DNA from: CAYIHX01 sp964363305
Lineage (GTDB): Bacteria > Bdellovibrionota > UBA1018
Reading direction: 5' to 3'
Assembly (NCBI GenBank): GCA_964363305.1
Contig: CAYIHX010000036.1
Location: 1 to 38,080 of the forward strand
DNA: 38,080 nucleotides
Part shown: positions 15,353 through 24,099 of the stretch, piece by piece
Position numbering within the stretch: position 1 is the stretch's first letter
Layout: every line of letters starts with the position of its first letter
Translations under genes and position numbers: made by a program
Notes under the pieces: generated by a model
What the model saw: the letters and a program-made list of their open reading frames with translations, nothing else
Database searches by the model: none
Told to the model about the DNA's origin: nothing

Positions 15353-15392
15353 AGATCTATCGCTTCAGTATAAACCGTTCTACCCTGAGAGC

Positions 15393-17009
15393 GTGAGCAC
15401 TCCCTTCATTCGATTTCCTACCCGGCAAGAAGTTCCTACTGAGATGCGGATTCCGACGATTCAGGGGCGCATCCTGATCGCCGGAAAAATCCGCGGCGAG
15501 GGTTTCGCAAGGAAGCCGGTCAAGTCACCCTTGGCATTTCGCAACCCAGATGGAAGCCTCGAATTTCCGGTGATCGGCGAGACGCCGAACTGCGACTCAG
15601 CTCAGTTCATGGAGGCGGTCGATGCCGCGACGAAAGCCTGGGACAAGGGCCGAGGGGATTGGCCCACGGCTCGAATGGAGGAACGAATCAACGCCGTCGT
15701 ACGGCTGCGGCACTTGATCGCGGAAAAGCGCGACCTCCTCGCCAAGCTCCTGATGTGGGAGATTGCCAAAACCCAGGCGGACGCTTACGCCGAGGTGGAT
15801 CGTACCCTCCTCTACATCGACGACACCGTGGAGGCCGTGAAGCAGCTCGACCGAGATTCGTCCGGCATCCAATTTTCAGGCGGCATCATGGCGCAAATTC
15901 GCCGGATGCCTCTCGGCGTCGTGCTCTGCATGGGTCCGTTCAACTACCCCTTCAACGAGACCTTCGCCACGCTCATCCCGGCGCTGATTCTCGGAAATTG
16001 CATCGTCCTCAAAGCGCCGCGCTTCGGCCAGCTGTTCTGGGACGTCCTGCTCGAGCCCTTTCACCAATCGGTGCCTGCCGGCGTCGTGAACATCGTGAAT
16101 GGACCGGGACGGCAGATCGTCTCTCCGGCCATTCAATCGGGCAAAATCGACGTGCTCGCCTTCATCGGGTCGAGTCCGGTCGCGAATCAGATCAAACTTA
16201 CGCATCCTCACCCCCACCGTTTCAGAAGCGTCCTCGGCCTGGACGCCAAGAATCCCGCCATCGTCCTAGCGGATGCGCAAATCGAGAACGCAGTCGACGA
16301 ATGCATCAAGGGCTCGCTTTCGTTCAACGGCCAACGCTGCACAGCCCTGAAGATGATCTATGTTCACCGCGACATCTCTGCATCCTTCATCGAAAAGTTC
16401 AGCGCAAAAGTCGAGGCGCTCAAGTGCGGGATGCCCTGGGAAGCCGGAGTGACGATCACTCCTCTTCCTGATTTGGAGAAGCACAAGCAGCTGACTGCTT
16501 ACGTAGCGGATGCCGTTTCGCAGGGGGCGAGGCTCGCCAATCCCGGACGCGGCGCCCAGATCGCGGGAAGTCTCTTCGCGCCCGCGGTCCTCGCGGACGT
16601 CACCCCGAACATGAAGGTCGCGCAAGAAGAACAGTTCGGACCCGTCGTGCCCATCGCGGTCTACGACCGCATCACGGACGTCGAGGAGGCGCTCGTGGCT
16701 TCGCCCTATGGCATGCAGGCCAGTATTTTCGGGCAGGACCCAGCTATCATCGGGAATCTGATCGACGGTCTATCCAACCAGGTGTGCCGCATCAACCTGA
16801 ACACCCAGTGCCAGCGGGGTCCGGATGTCTACCCCTTCACCGGAAGAAAAGGTTCCGCCGAGGGAACCTTGAGCGTCACAGATGCTCTACGACAGTTTTC
16901 AATTCGGGCCATGGTGGCGGCCAAGCAAGATGCTCACGGCAAGCTTCTTTTCAACGCCATTCTCGAACAGGATCACTCGCACTTTTTGAACACGCACATC
17001 GTGCTCTAG
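15393..17009 (+). CDS. gapN: GapN-type NADP-dependent glyceraldehyde-3-phosphate dehydrogenase
   Basis: A 538-residue aldehyde dehydrogenase of the non-phosphorylating GAPDH group, which oxidises glyceraldehyde-3-phosphate directly to 3-phosphoglycerate making NADPH. Seen: PLGVVLCMGPFNYPFNETF, the catalytic Cys316 in SFNGQRCTALK, EEQFGPVVP and the C-terminal NTQCQRGPDVYPFTGRK. The usual general-base motif ELGGK reads GLDAK here, so the expected Glu is Gly282; I recall bacterial members with similar GLEAK sequences, so it may be a subfamily trait. A GTG start at 15393 is preferred because the family N-terminus (PFIRFPTRQEVP) begins there; ATG 15444 is the alternative, and a start at 15276 would overlap proB. 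The 3' end overlaps kdsC by 4 nt. Confidence 0.88.
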   Translation: MSTPFIRFPTRQEVPTEMRIPTIQGRILIAGKIRGEGFARKPVKSPLAFRNPDGSLEFPVIGETPNCDSAQFMEAVDAATKAWDKGRGDWPTARMEERINAVVRLRHLIAEKRDLLAKLLMWEIAKTQADAYAEVDRTLLYIDDTVEAVKQLDRDSSGIQFSGGIMAQIRRMPLGVVLCMGPFNYPFNETFATLIPALILGNCIVLKAPRFGQLFWDVLLEPFHQSVPAGVVNIVNGPGRQIVSPAIQSGKIDVLAFIGSSPVANQIKLTHPHPHRFRSVLGLDAKNPAIVLADAQIENAVDECIKGSLSFNGQRCTALKMIYVHRDISASFIEKFSAKVEALKCGMPWEAGVTITPLPDLEKHKQLTAYVADAVSQGARLANPGRGAQIAGSLFAPAVLADVTPNMKVAQEEQFGPVVPIAVYDRITDVEEALVASPYGMQASIFGQDPAIIGNLIDGLSNQVCRINLNTQCQRGPDVYPFTGRKGSAEGTLSVTDALRQFSIRAMVAAKQDAHGKLLFNAILEQDHSHFLNTHIVL

Positions 17010-17512
17010 CGCGCTTTCCGAATCGCGTCGGCGATCTCTCGAACCGCGCCGAAGCCGCCTGATGCCTGGGTGACGTAATGCACCTTCGCGATCACCTCCG
17101 GTACCGCATGCGGAACCGTGGCGCTAAACCCCACCTGCTCCAAAACGGGGATATCAAAAAGGTCATCCCCCATGAAGGCGATCTCATCGACATCGAAACC
17201 AGTCGAAGCAATGATCTTTGCCAGAGCCTTGGTCTTGTCTTCATCGCCCAGATAGACATGCTTGACCTTCAGGAACTCCATCCGCACCCGAACATCTTTG
17301 GAATCCCCCCCGCTGATGATGGCCACCTCAACACCCGCCTTCATCAGCATCTTGAGACCGTAGCCGTCTTTGATGTGAAAGTATCTGGTCCAGCCCTGAG
17401 GCTCCATCCAGAAAATACGCCCGTCGGTCATCACGCCGTCGACATCCAGGGCCAACAACTTGATTCGCTTAAGTCGGTTCTGGATATCCGCAGTCTCGAG
17501 AAGATGAATCAT
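17006..17512 (-). CDS. kdsC: 3-deoxy-D-manno-octulosonate 8-phosphate phosphatase (KdsC type)
   Basis: A 168-residue HAD-superfamily phosphatase without a cap domain, which removes the phosphate from Kdo-8-phosphate during LPS core synthesis. The HAD motif I DVDGVMTDGR (nucleophile Asp in DxD), motif II Thr/Ser in IISGGDS, the Lys of motif III (DKTKALAKI) and motif IV GDDLFDIPVL are present, and length fits KdsC tetramers. It lies separately from kdsB-pyrG-kdsA, with a protease and a signal peptidase gene in between on the other strand. No promoter was identified with confidence. Confidence 0.93.
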   Translation of the reverse strand: MIHLLETADIQNRLKRIKLLALDVDGVMTDGRIFWMEPQGWTRYFHIKDGYGLKMLMKAGVEVAIISGGDSKDVRVRMEFLKVKHVYLGDEDKTKALAKIIASTGFDVDEIAFMGDDLFDIPVLEQVGFSATVPHAVPEVIAKVHYVTQASGGFGAVREIADAIRKAR

Positions 17513-17672
17513 ATTTAACCTAGTCTAGGCCTGCCGCCCCTGTCGCCACAACGTCAAAACTCAGTCGCTGCGCGACGAACAGGCGTGCCCTATTTTGCCC
17601 ATACTCGACGGCGGCCCTAGTCCTGTTATGATTTCATAAATACGAAGTAAATAAACAATCGGAGGTCCCCAG

Positions 17673-19058
17673 ATGAAAGCACGATTCCATGGATGGAACT
17701 GGCTTGTACTCGTCTCTCTCTCTGTCTCTCTCAACGCTTTCGCCGAAACTTCTTCTTATGTAGACGGCCAAATCATCGTTCGACTCAAAGGCAACGCGTC
17801 CACTCAGGGCCTAAAGGCCTCCTCAGCAGCCGCGGTTATCCAAGAAACTACCTCACTCGTCCCCGAGCTCAATCTCTGGCTCGTCAAGCTCACGAAGAAA
17901 ACAACCGTCCCCCACGCCGTACAAATTCTCGGTCAGCAGCAAGACGTGCTCTACGCCCAACCTGACCATCTCATTTCGCTCCGCGAGGCTGACGAGGTTA
18001 TTCCGAATGAACCCCGTTTCGGCGAGCTCTGGAGCCTCGTTAATCGCTCGAACCGGGCTGATATCTCGGCAACCCAAGCGTGGAAGCTCGGAACGGGCGG
18101 ACGTGATCGTGACGGGAATGACATCGTCGTCGCGGTGGTCGATGGTGGCGTCGACCTGACGCACCCTGATCTCGCCTCGAACATCTGGACCAACAGCGGC
18201 GAGATCCCGGGCAACGGGATCGACGACGACGGCAACGGCTACGTCGACGACGTGAACGGATGGAACGCGTTCAGCAACAACGGCACGATTCCATCAGCCA
18301 GTCACGGCACCCACGTGGCGGGAATCATCGGCGCGCGAGGGAACAACGGAGCCCACGTGGCCGGCGTCAACTGGAACGTGAAGATCATGGCCGTAGCCGG
18401 TGCCAGCGGTACGACCTCAGTGGTTGCCGCCGCGTACGGATACGTGCTCAAACAGAAGCAGCTCTGGCTGGATTCGAACCACACGAAGGGAGCAAACGTC
18501 GTCGCGACCAACTCCAGCTTCGGCGTCGACTACGCAAACTGCGCCTCAGGCAGCTTTCCGGTCTGGAACGATCTCTACGACGCCATGGGGAAGGTGGGAA
18601 TTCTGTCGGCCGCAGCGACGGCGAACAACAACGTCGACGTAGACGTGCGCGGTGATGTCCCTACAGCCTGCTCGAGCCCCTACATCGTCGCGGTGACGAA
18701 CACCACCAACCAAGATCGCAAGTACACGCAAGCAGGCTATGGAGCGATCAACGTCGACCTCGGTGCTCCGGGTACGGCCATCATCTCGACGGTGCCGAAT
18801 AGCGGCACCCAGGCCATGACCGGCACGTCGATGGCCACTCCTCATGTGGCGGGCGCGATCGCGTTCCTTCACAGCGTGGCGAGCGAGAATTTCAATCGCA
18901 TGACCCGGCAGGATCCGGGGACGGCGGCCCTGGCGTTGAAAGAGGCCATTCTTCAATCGGTCGACCCCATCGCGGAACTGAACGGGGTCACCGTCAGCGG
19001 AGGACGACTCAATCTCAATCGATCCGCCCAGGCCATGAGCCTGTTTACCCGCCAGTAA
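17673..19058 (+). CDS. Secreted subtilisin-like serine protease (S8)
   Basis: A 461-residue exported protease. Signal peptide 1-24 (MKARFHGWNWLVLVSLSVSL..., cleavage near AFA-ET), then a propeptide-like region ~25-110 (DGQIIVRLKGN type), then the catalytic domain with the triad Asp in VVAVVDGGVDLTHPDL, His in SHGTHVAGIIG and Ser in GTSMATPHVAGA. A calcium-site-like GNGIDDDGNGYVDD follows the Asp motif, as in fervidolysin-like subtilases. The ribosome site CGGAGG lies 8 nt upstream. A 6-2-6 inverted repeat (TTATGA-TT-TCATAA, 17626-17639) precedes it. It is monocistronic, followed by a strong hairpin at 19079-19114. Substrate unknown; secretion suggests nutrient or prey/cell-debris proteolysis. 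Confidence 0.93.
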   Translation: MKARFHGWNWLVLVSLSVSLNAFAETSSYVDGQIIVRLKGNASTQGLKASSAAAVIQETTSLVPELNLWLVKLTKKTTVPHAVQILGQQQDVLYAQPDHLISLREADEVIPNEPRFGELWSLVNRSNRADISATQAWKLGTGGRDRDGNDIVVAVVDGGVDLTHPDLASNIWTNSGEIPGNGIDDDGNGYVDDVNGWNAFSNNGTIPSASHGTHVAGIIGARGNNGAHVAGVNWNVKIMAVAGASGTTSVVAAAYGYVLKQKQLWLDSNHTKGANVVATNSSFGVDYANCASGSFPVWNDLYDAMGKVGILSAAATANNNVDVDVRGDVPTACSSPYIVAVTNTTNQDRKYTQAGYGAINVDLGAPGTAIISTVPNSGTQAMTGTSMATPHVAGAIAFLHSVASENFNRMTRQDPGTAALALKEAILQSVDPIAELNGVTVSGGRLNLNRSAQAMSLFTRQ

Positions 19059-19078
19059 TCACGCGGATATCAAGCTAC

Positions 19079-19114
19079 GGAGGCGGTCATTTCGATTTTG
19101 AAGGGACCGCCTCC
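19079..19114 (+). terminator. Stem-loop terminator after the subtilase
   Basis: GGAGGCGGTC (19079-19088) pairs perfectly with GACCGCCTCC (19105-19114) around a 16-nt loop, followed by TCGTTTCC. It sits 20 nt after the protease stop. The T-run is short. Confidence 0.7.
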
Positions 19115-19185
19115 TCGTTTCCACCATTAAGAAAATTTCATCGCGTTCTCATCTCGAATTTACCGCGCGCGAGTAGACTCCAAGC

Positions 19186-19842
19186 ATGAAGAGGATTCCC
19201 ATTCGCGCATTGCTTCAAAACGCCCTATTCGTTCTCGTCGTTCTTTCGGCTCGATCGAGCCTAGGCGGCCAGGTGCGAGTGCCGAGCGGCTCGATGGAGC
19301 CCACCATTGAAGTGGGCGACCAGATCTGGGTGACCAACGCGGCCTATGATCTTCGGGTGCCCTTCATGCAGAAAGTCCTCGCCAAGATCTCAGACCCAGA
19401 ACGAGGGGACGTCGTGGTATTCAACGACCCGCAAACGGAGGGCCGCCTCTTGATCAAGCGTCTGATCGGTCTGCCGGGAGACACGGTGGTGATCCAAGAC
19501 GGCTGGGTGACTATCAATGGGGCCAAGGTAGCCATTCGCCCCGAGAAAGAGCCCTTCCTCTTTCAGGAGGTGCTCCCCAACGGCATAAAACATTGGATCA
19601 AGAGAAACCCGGATCTTGCGAGCTATTCCTCGCAACGCGCACAGTCCTTCAACATCCCGGTGGATCAGTACCTGTTTCTCGGCGATGCGCGGGACAATAG
19701 CGCGGACGGACGATACTTCGGTCTCATCTCCCGAAAGGAGCTAGTTGGGCGAGCCGAACGTATCCTCGCCAACGCCACCTGGAATAAAGGGGAATGGCCC
19801 GTCCTTCGTCCTGAACGAATCGGCGAACGGCTCCAACTATAG
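19186..19842 (+). CDS. lepB: Signal peptidase I
   Basis: A 218-residue type I signal peptidase that releases Sec-exported proteins from the membrane. A single N-terminal membrane segment (residues ~8-26) is followed by the catalytic Ser36 in PSGSMEPT, the general-base Lys91 in LLIKRLIGLPGD, and box E (FLGDARDNSADGRYFG; Ala replaces the usual Asn of GDNRDNS). At 218 residues it is smaller than E. coli LepB (two membrane segments) and resembles short types. It lies between the subtilase and kdsA, and its stop overlaps kdsA (opposite strand) by 6 nt. Whether it is the only signal peptidase of the cell cannot be told. Confidence 0.92.
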   Translation: MKRIPIRALLQNALFVLVVLSARSSLGGQVRVPSGSMEPTIEVGDQIWVTNAAYDLRVPFMQKVLAKISDPERGDVVVFNDPQTEGRLLIKRLIGLPGDTVVIQDGWVTINGAKVAIRPEKEPFLFQEVLPNGIKHWIKRNPDLASYSSQRAQSFNIPVDQYLFLGDARDNSADGRYFGLISRKELVGRAERILANATWNKGEWPVLRPERIGERLQL

Positions 19843-20703
19843 TGAGCGCTTCGCCTCCGGCAAGAGAAACGGCATCGCGGCGATGAGGCTTCGCAGTTCC
19901 AGAATCTGCTTCACGAACGCGCCGACGTGTTCGAGGTAGAACGCATTCGGCCCGTCGCTCTTGGCCTTTTCAGGGTTGGGATGGCACTCCATGAACAGGC
20001 CATCGGCGCCAGCTGCGAAGGCGGAGCGCGCCAAAGTCTCGAGAAATTCGCGCTTTCCACCGGTCGATTTGCCACCGGCGCCCCCGCCCGGCGATTGGAT
20101 CGAGTGGGTGGCATCATAGATCACCGGCACGCCAAAACCCTTCATGACCGGAATCGCGGTCATGTCGACGACCAGCGTGTTGTAACCGTGCGTGACTCCG
20201 CGTTCAGTCAGGCAAAACCAATCCGAGGCGGGACTCATCTTCTCCTGCTTCACCACCTCATGGACCTTTTCGACAATGTTGCGCGCGTCCCAGGGGGCGA
20301 GAAACTGCCCCTTCTTGATGTTCAATCGACGACCGCGCCGAAGAGCCGCCTGCGCACCGGCCAGCACCACATCAGTCTGCCTGCAGAGAAACGCAGGAAT
20401 CTGAATGAAGTCGCAGACCGCAGCGACCGCATCCGCCTGATCGGGAGTATGAAAGTCCGTGAGAAGCGGAAGCCCCGTCTCGCCCCGAACCTTCTCGAGA
20501 ATTTTTAAACCCGCCTTCAAGCCAGGCCCCCTAAAACCCTCGATCGAGCTTCGATTGGCCTTATCGAACGATGCCTTGAAATAAAGCTGAACGGGCAGAC
20601 CAGCCAGCTGGCGCTTCAGCTCCTGCGCGATCTCCAGGGTCAGGCCCTCATCCTCAATCACACAGGGACCGGCAAGCAGCGTCATTGAATTCAAAGTTCT
20701 CAT
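19837..20703 (-). CDS. kdsA: 3-deoxy-D-manno-octulosonate 8-phosphate synthase (metal-dependent type)
   Basis: A 288-residue TIM-barrel enzyme that condenses phosphoenolpyruvate with arabinose-5-phosphate to Kdo-8-phosphate. Family segments include KASFDKANRSS, PLLTDFHTP, FLCRQTD and YDATHSIQSPGG. The N-terminal GPCVIED carries Cys where E. coli KdsA has Asn, and the His, Glu and Asp ligands (DATHS, MECHPNPEKAKSD) are present, so this should be the metal-dependent class II type; that class assignment is from known family differences. Its ATG overlaps the pyrG stop by 4 nt, coupling the two. Confidence 0.95.
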   Translation of the reverse strand: MRTLNSMTLLAGPCVIEDEGLTLEIAQELKRQLAGLPVQLYFKASFDKANRSSIEGFRGPGLKAGLKILEKVRGETGLPLLTDFHTPDQADAVAAVCDFIQIPAFLCRQTDVVLAGAQAALRRGRRLNIKKGQFLAPWDARNIVEKVHEVVKQEKMSPASDWFCLTERGVTHGYNTLVVDMTAIPVMKGFGVPVIYDATHSIQSPGGGAGGKSTGGKREFLETLARSAFAAGADGLFMECHPNPEKAKSDGPNAFYLEHVGAFVKQILELRSLIAAMPFLLPEAKRSL

Positions 20704-22355
20704 CTCAGGAGCGTGCCTTGCACGCCCTTGCGCAGTTCACGCGCGGCCTTGATGAACGCCGCAAACAACGGATGAGGAGTCAGCGGAGTCGATAAAAATT
20801 CCGGATGAAACTGACACCCTAAAAACCAAGGATGATCCGCCAATTCGATCATCTCGACGAGCTCTGTTTTCGAATCCTTCCCGATGTTTTTTCCCGAAAC
20901 GATGAGATCCCGTCCCTCGATCTTCGGCCGTAAAACATTTGAGACCTCGAAGCGATGCCGATGCCGCTCACTAATCTTTTCTTTCCCATAAGCCAGGAAT
21001 GCCTTGGTCGACTTGCCCGCATGCTTGCCCAAAATCTGGCACTCGTACGCCCCGAGGCGCATCGTGCCCCCTAGGTCGGTCACGCTCTTTTGCGACTCCA
21101 TGAGATCGATCACGTTTGTGGAGCCCTGAGGCGTAAACTCGGCGGAGCTCGCCTCGGTGAGACCGCACACATGCCGAGCGTACTCGATCACGGCAAGCTG
21201 CATACCGAGGCAGATGCCAAAAAACGGAACTCCCCCGGTGCGAGCGAACTCGATGGCTTGAATTTTTCCCTCGATGCCACGTTCGCCGAAGCCGCCCGGG
21301 ACGAGAATCCCGTCGACCTCACGCAACAGATCCGTATTGCCCTTCTCGATGTCCTCACTGTCGATGTAAACCATGTTCACGCGAGCTTGATTGGCCACGC
21401 CCCCATGACTCAAAGCTTCCGACAGCGACTTATAACTGTCGCGCCAATCTGTGTACTTGCCCACGATCCCGATGGAGACTTCCGATTTCGGGCTTCGGAT
21501 TCGGTCGACCATCGCTTGCCACTTCGAAAGGTCCGGTCGCCCCGTCCACATGCCCAGCTTCTCCGCGACTTTTTCATCCAGCTTCTCGCCGTGAAAAAAA
21601 AGCGGAACCTCATAGATGGACTTCACATCGATCGCGCTAAAGACCTGATCGGCCGAAACATTGCAGAAAAGCCCGATCTTCTCCTTCACCTCGCGAGGGA
21701 GGGGGCGATCCGAGCGGCAGAGTAAAATATCGGGCTGGATTCCGATCTCGCGCAGCTCTTTCACGCTATGCTGCGTGGGCTTGGTCTTGAGCTCTTCGGC
21801 CGCGGCAATGTAGGGCACGAGCGTCAAATGCACGAACAGGCAGTTCTCGGCGCCCTCATCAAAACGCATCTGACGAATGGCTTCGAGAAACGGCAGCGAC
21901 TCGATATCGCCTACCGTCCCTCCGACTTCGATGATAGCAAGGTCGGCATCTTCGGCGGCGTCCCGGATGTGCCGTTTAATCTCGTCCGTGATGTGAGGAA
22001 TGACCTGAACCGTCTTTCCGAGATACCCGCCGGCTCGCTCACGACGAATGACCGTGTCGTAGATACGGCCCGTCGTGAAGCTGTTCTTTCGGGTAAATTT
22101 CGCATCATGGACAAAGCGGGAGTAATGCCCCAAGTCGAGATCGGTCTCCGCTCCGTCGTCGAGCACGAAAACCTCGCCATGCTGAAACGGGGACATCGTG
22201 CCCGGGTCGACGTTCAAGTAGGGATCCATCTTGATCATCGTCACCTTGATCCCGCGCTGCTCCATGAGCATGCCGATCGAGGCAGCGCTGATGCCTTTTC
22301 CAATACTTGAAAGAACCCCGCCCGTGACGAAGATATACTTTTTCTGTTTGGCCAT
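20700..22355 (-). CDS. pyrG: CTP synthase
   Basis: A 551-residue enzyme that aminates UTP to CTP using ATP and glutamine. The synthetase domain starts with VTGGVLSSIGKGISAASIG and has the UTP/ATP-site segment EVGGTVGDIES; the C-terminal class I glutaminase has the nucleophile Cys in FFGICLGMQLA and His/Glu in CQFHPEF. Length is normal. CTP is the co-substrate of the neighbouring KdsB, which fits the common kdsB-pyrG-kdsA arrangement. It lies 50 nt downstream of kdsB and overlaps kdsA by 4 nt. Confidence 0.97.
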   Translation of the reverse strand: MAKQKKYIFVTGGVLSSIGKGISAASIGMLMEQRGIKVTMIKMDPYLNVDPGTMSPFQHGEVFVLDDGAETDLDLGHYSRFVHDAKFTRKNSFTTGRIYDTVIRRERAGGYLGKTVQVIPHITDEIKRHIRDAAEDADLAIIEVGGTVGDIESLPFLEAIRQMRFDEGAENCLFVHLTLVPYIAAAEELKTKPTQHSVKELREIGIQPDILLCRSDRPLPREVKEKIGLFCNVSADQVFSAIDVKSIYEVPLFFHGEKLDEKVAEKLGMWTGRPDLSKWQAMVDRIRSPKSEVSIGIVGKYTDWRDSYKSLSEALSHGGVANQARVNMVYIDSEDIEKGNTDLLREVDGILVPGGFGERGIEGKIQAIEFARTGGVPFFGICLGMQLAVIEYARHVCGLTEASSAEFTPQGSTNVIDLMESQKSVTDLGGTMRLGAYECQILGKHAGKSTKAFLAYGKEKISERHRHRFEVSNVLRPKIEGRDLIVSGKNIGKDSKTELVEMIELADHPWFLGCQFHPEFLSTPLTPHPLFAAFIKAARELRKGVQGTLLR

Positions 22356-22405
22356 GACTCTATTCCTTAGCTTGAGCCGGGTCCGACGCCAAGCTCATCC
22401 CTAGT

Positions 22406-23143
22406 TTAACTCGGGTCCGCAAGAATGACCCTCACCTTTTCCAAATCTTCCGGCACATCCACCCCGACCGACAAAAAATCGATTTCCCGAATTCCGATGG
22501 AAATTCCAGCCTCTAGCGCTCGGAGCTGCTCCAACGACTCCCCCATCTCTAACGGTGAGGGGGCCATCTTGCTCAGGCGCAAAAGCGTATCGTAGCGATA
22601 ACCATACAGCCCCACATGGCGACGACTGGCAAATGTCTCCCCAGGGACCGGCTCGCTCCGACTATACGGAATGGGGTAGCGCGAAAAATAGAGGGCGTGC
22701 TCGTTTCGATCAACCAGCACCTTCACGACGGTCGGGTTATTGAGATCGGCCAAATTTTTGAGCGGCGCCATCACAGTGCTCATCTCAAAACCGCGATCGA
22801 GCAGAAGATCGACGCACGCGTCGATTGCGCCGGGCGCGATGAGCGGCTCATCCCCTTGAACATTGACGTAGTAATCGGCCGGAAATTTCTCGGCGACCGC
22901 CGCGACGCGATCCGTTCCGCTGGCGAGGTCAGAGGAGGTCATGACCACCTCGCCCCCGAAGGCGCGAACCGCTGCTACGATTCGTTCGTCGTCGGTTGCA
23001 ACGATCACGCGCTCAGCCCGCTTCGCTTGGCGAGCCCGCTCGTATACCCACTGGATCATCGGCTTGCCGTGAATATCCGCGAGCGGCTTCCCTGGAAACC
23101 GCGTCGAGGCAAAGCGAGCCGGGATGACGATGATGCCCTTCAT
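22406..23143 (-). CDS. kdsB: CMP-Kdo synthetase
   Basis: A 245-residue nucleotidyltransferase that activates Kdo with CTP to CMP-Kdo before its transfer to lipid A. The N-terminal IPARFASTRFPGKPL nucleotide-binding motif, VIVATDDERI, NVQGDEPLI (metal-binding Asp) and RHVGLYGYR are all present and the length is typical. First gene of the leftward kdsB-pyrG-kdsA operon. The 125 nt between it and the divergent metalloprotease gene at 23269 must hold promoters for both, but I could not pick a convincing -35/-10 pair. Confidence 0.96.
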   Translation of the reverse strand: MKGIIVIPARFASTRFPGKPLADIHGKPMIQWVYERARQAKRAERVIVATDDERIVAAVRAFGGEVVMTSSDLASGTDRVAAVAEKFPADYYVNVQGDEPLIAPGAIDACVDLLLDRGFEMSTVMAPLKNLADLNNPTVVKVLVDRNEHALYFSRYPIPYSRSEPVPGETFASRRHVGLYGYRYDTLLRLSKMAPSPLEMGESLEQLRALEAGISIGIREIDFLSVGVDVPEDLEKVRVILADPS

Positions 23144-23268
23144 GCCGGGGAAGTATCCATCCTCCCACCGTAAGTTTTTGAACCGCCTCGGTGCAACCGG
23201 AGAAAAAATTCATGTGAAAGAATGGCCCCCTCAATATTTGACTATTTATATCCGATAATAAGATCAAG

Positions 23269-24099
23269 ATGCTCCCCTTTTCTGCACCGCAAAAGCGCGG
23301 TGCATCATTTTTGATCTGTCTCGGGACTACTCTGGGGTGGGCCGCTTGCGGACCCGCGCTCGATCCTGGAGCCGACGCGCGCTACCTGCTCGACGAGACC
23401 AAACGACTCGAACTCGAGGTAGCCTACGAGCCCGGAGCCGAACCCTACGGAGGTACCTACCAGGGACTCAAAACCTGGGACATCACACGCGAGAACCTTA
23501 CGGCCATTTATGACACACGTAGTCGTTCGGTCGAGGTCTATGTGCCCGACTCAACCTCGCTCATGAGCGAGCTCCCCCCTCAAGATCGAGCCGTCTGGAG
23601 CGCCAACGATCTTCGCACTATCGAAGGTCAGTACCGACGGAACAAATCAGACGGAACCACCGGACGGGTCTTCGTCGTCTTCGTGAATGGATACTTCCTC
23701 GACGAAACGATCGGAAAACCCGCCACGAACGTCATGGCCGTCAGCATCCCCGACACCACCGTGATTGTCGTTTTCAAGCAGGTCATCCAATCGGCGTCAG
23801 CAAGTCACTCGGGCCTGGCGCTTCGCTGGCTGGAGCAGTCCACCCTCGTGCACGAGCTCGGCCATGTCGTGGGCCTCGTCGACCATGGCGTTCCGAAACA
23901 ATCACCGCTACACCGAGAATTCACGAGTGAAGCCTCCGCTGCCGAAACCCACGGCGCTCACTGCGGAAACCCCGACTGCGTCATGTACTGGGCACATGAA
24001 GGTCTCGCCAGTCTCTACAACATGACCGACCGGGCGAGCACCTCCGGCAGCTATACGCTCTTCGGCGCTGAGTGCCTCGACGACCTGCGCAGCTTCTAG
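23269..24099 (+). CDS. Lipoprotein zinc metalloprotease (metzincin-like)
   Basis: A 276-residue protein with a signal peptide and lipobox ending GWAAC-G (Cys27). The zinc-binding helix LVHELGHVVGLVDHG fits HExxHxxGxxD/H, and a downstream Met in NPDCVMYWA could be the Met-turn of metzincins. Two cysteines (AHCGNPDC) flank that turn. These features make it a probable outer-membrane-anchored or periplasmic metallopeptidase; the family is not certain and archaemetzincin-like enzymes are an alternative. Weak ribosome site. The stop overlaps the HEPN gene on the other strand by 4 nt. Confidence 0.8.
   Translation: MLPFSAPQKRGASFLICLGTTLGWAACGPALDPGADARYLLDETKRLELEVAYEPGAEPYGGTYQGLKTWDITRENLTAIYDTRSRSVEVYVPDSTSLMSELPPQDRAVWSANDLRTIEGQYRRNKSDGTTGRVFVVFVNGYFLDETIGKPATNVMAVSIPDTTVIVVFKQVIQSASASHSGLALRWLEQSTLVHELGHVVGLVDHGVPKQSPLHREFTSEASAAETHGAHCGNPDCVMYWAHEGLASLYNMTDRASTSGSYTLFGAECLDDLRSF

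Noticed and set aside
15276..15392. Upstream extension of gapN from an ATG at 15276
   Set aside because: It would overlap the start of proB, and family similarity begins only near the GTG at 15393.
18470..18500. GATTCGAACC, resembling a tRNA T-loop
   Set aside because: It lies inside the subtilase catalytic domain and no acceptor or anticodon stems surround it.
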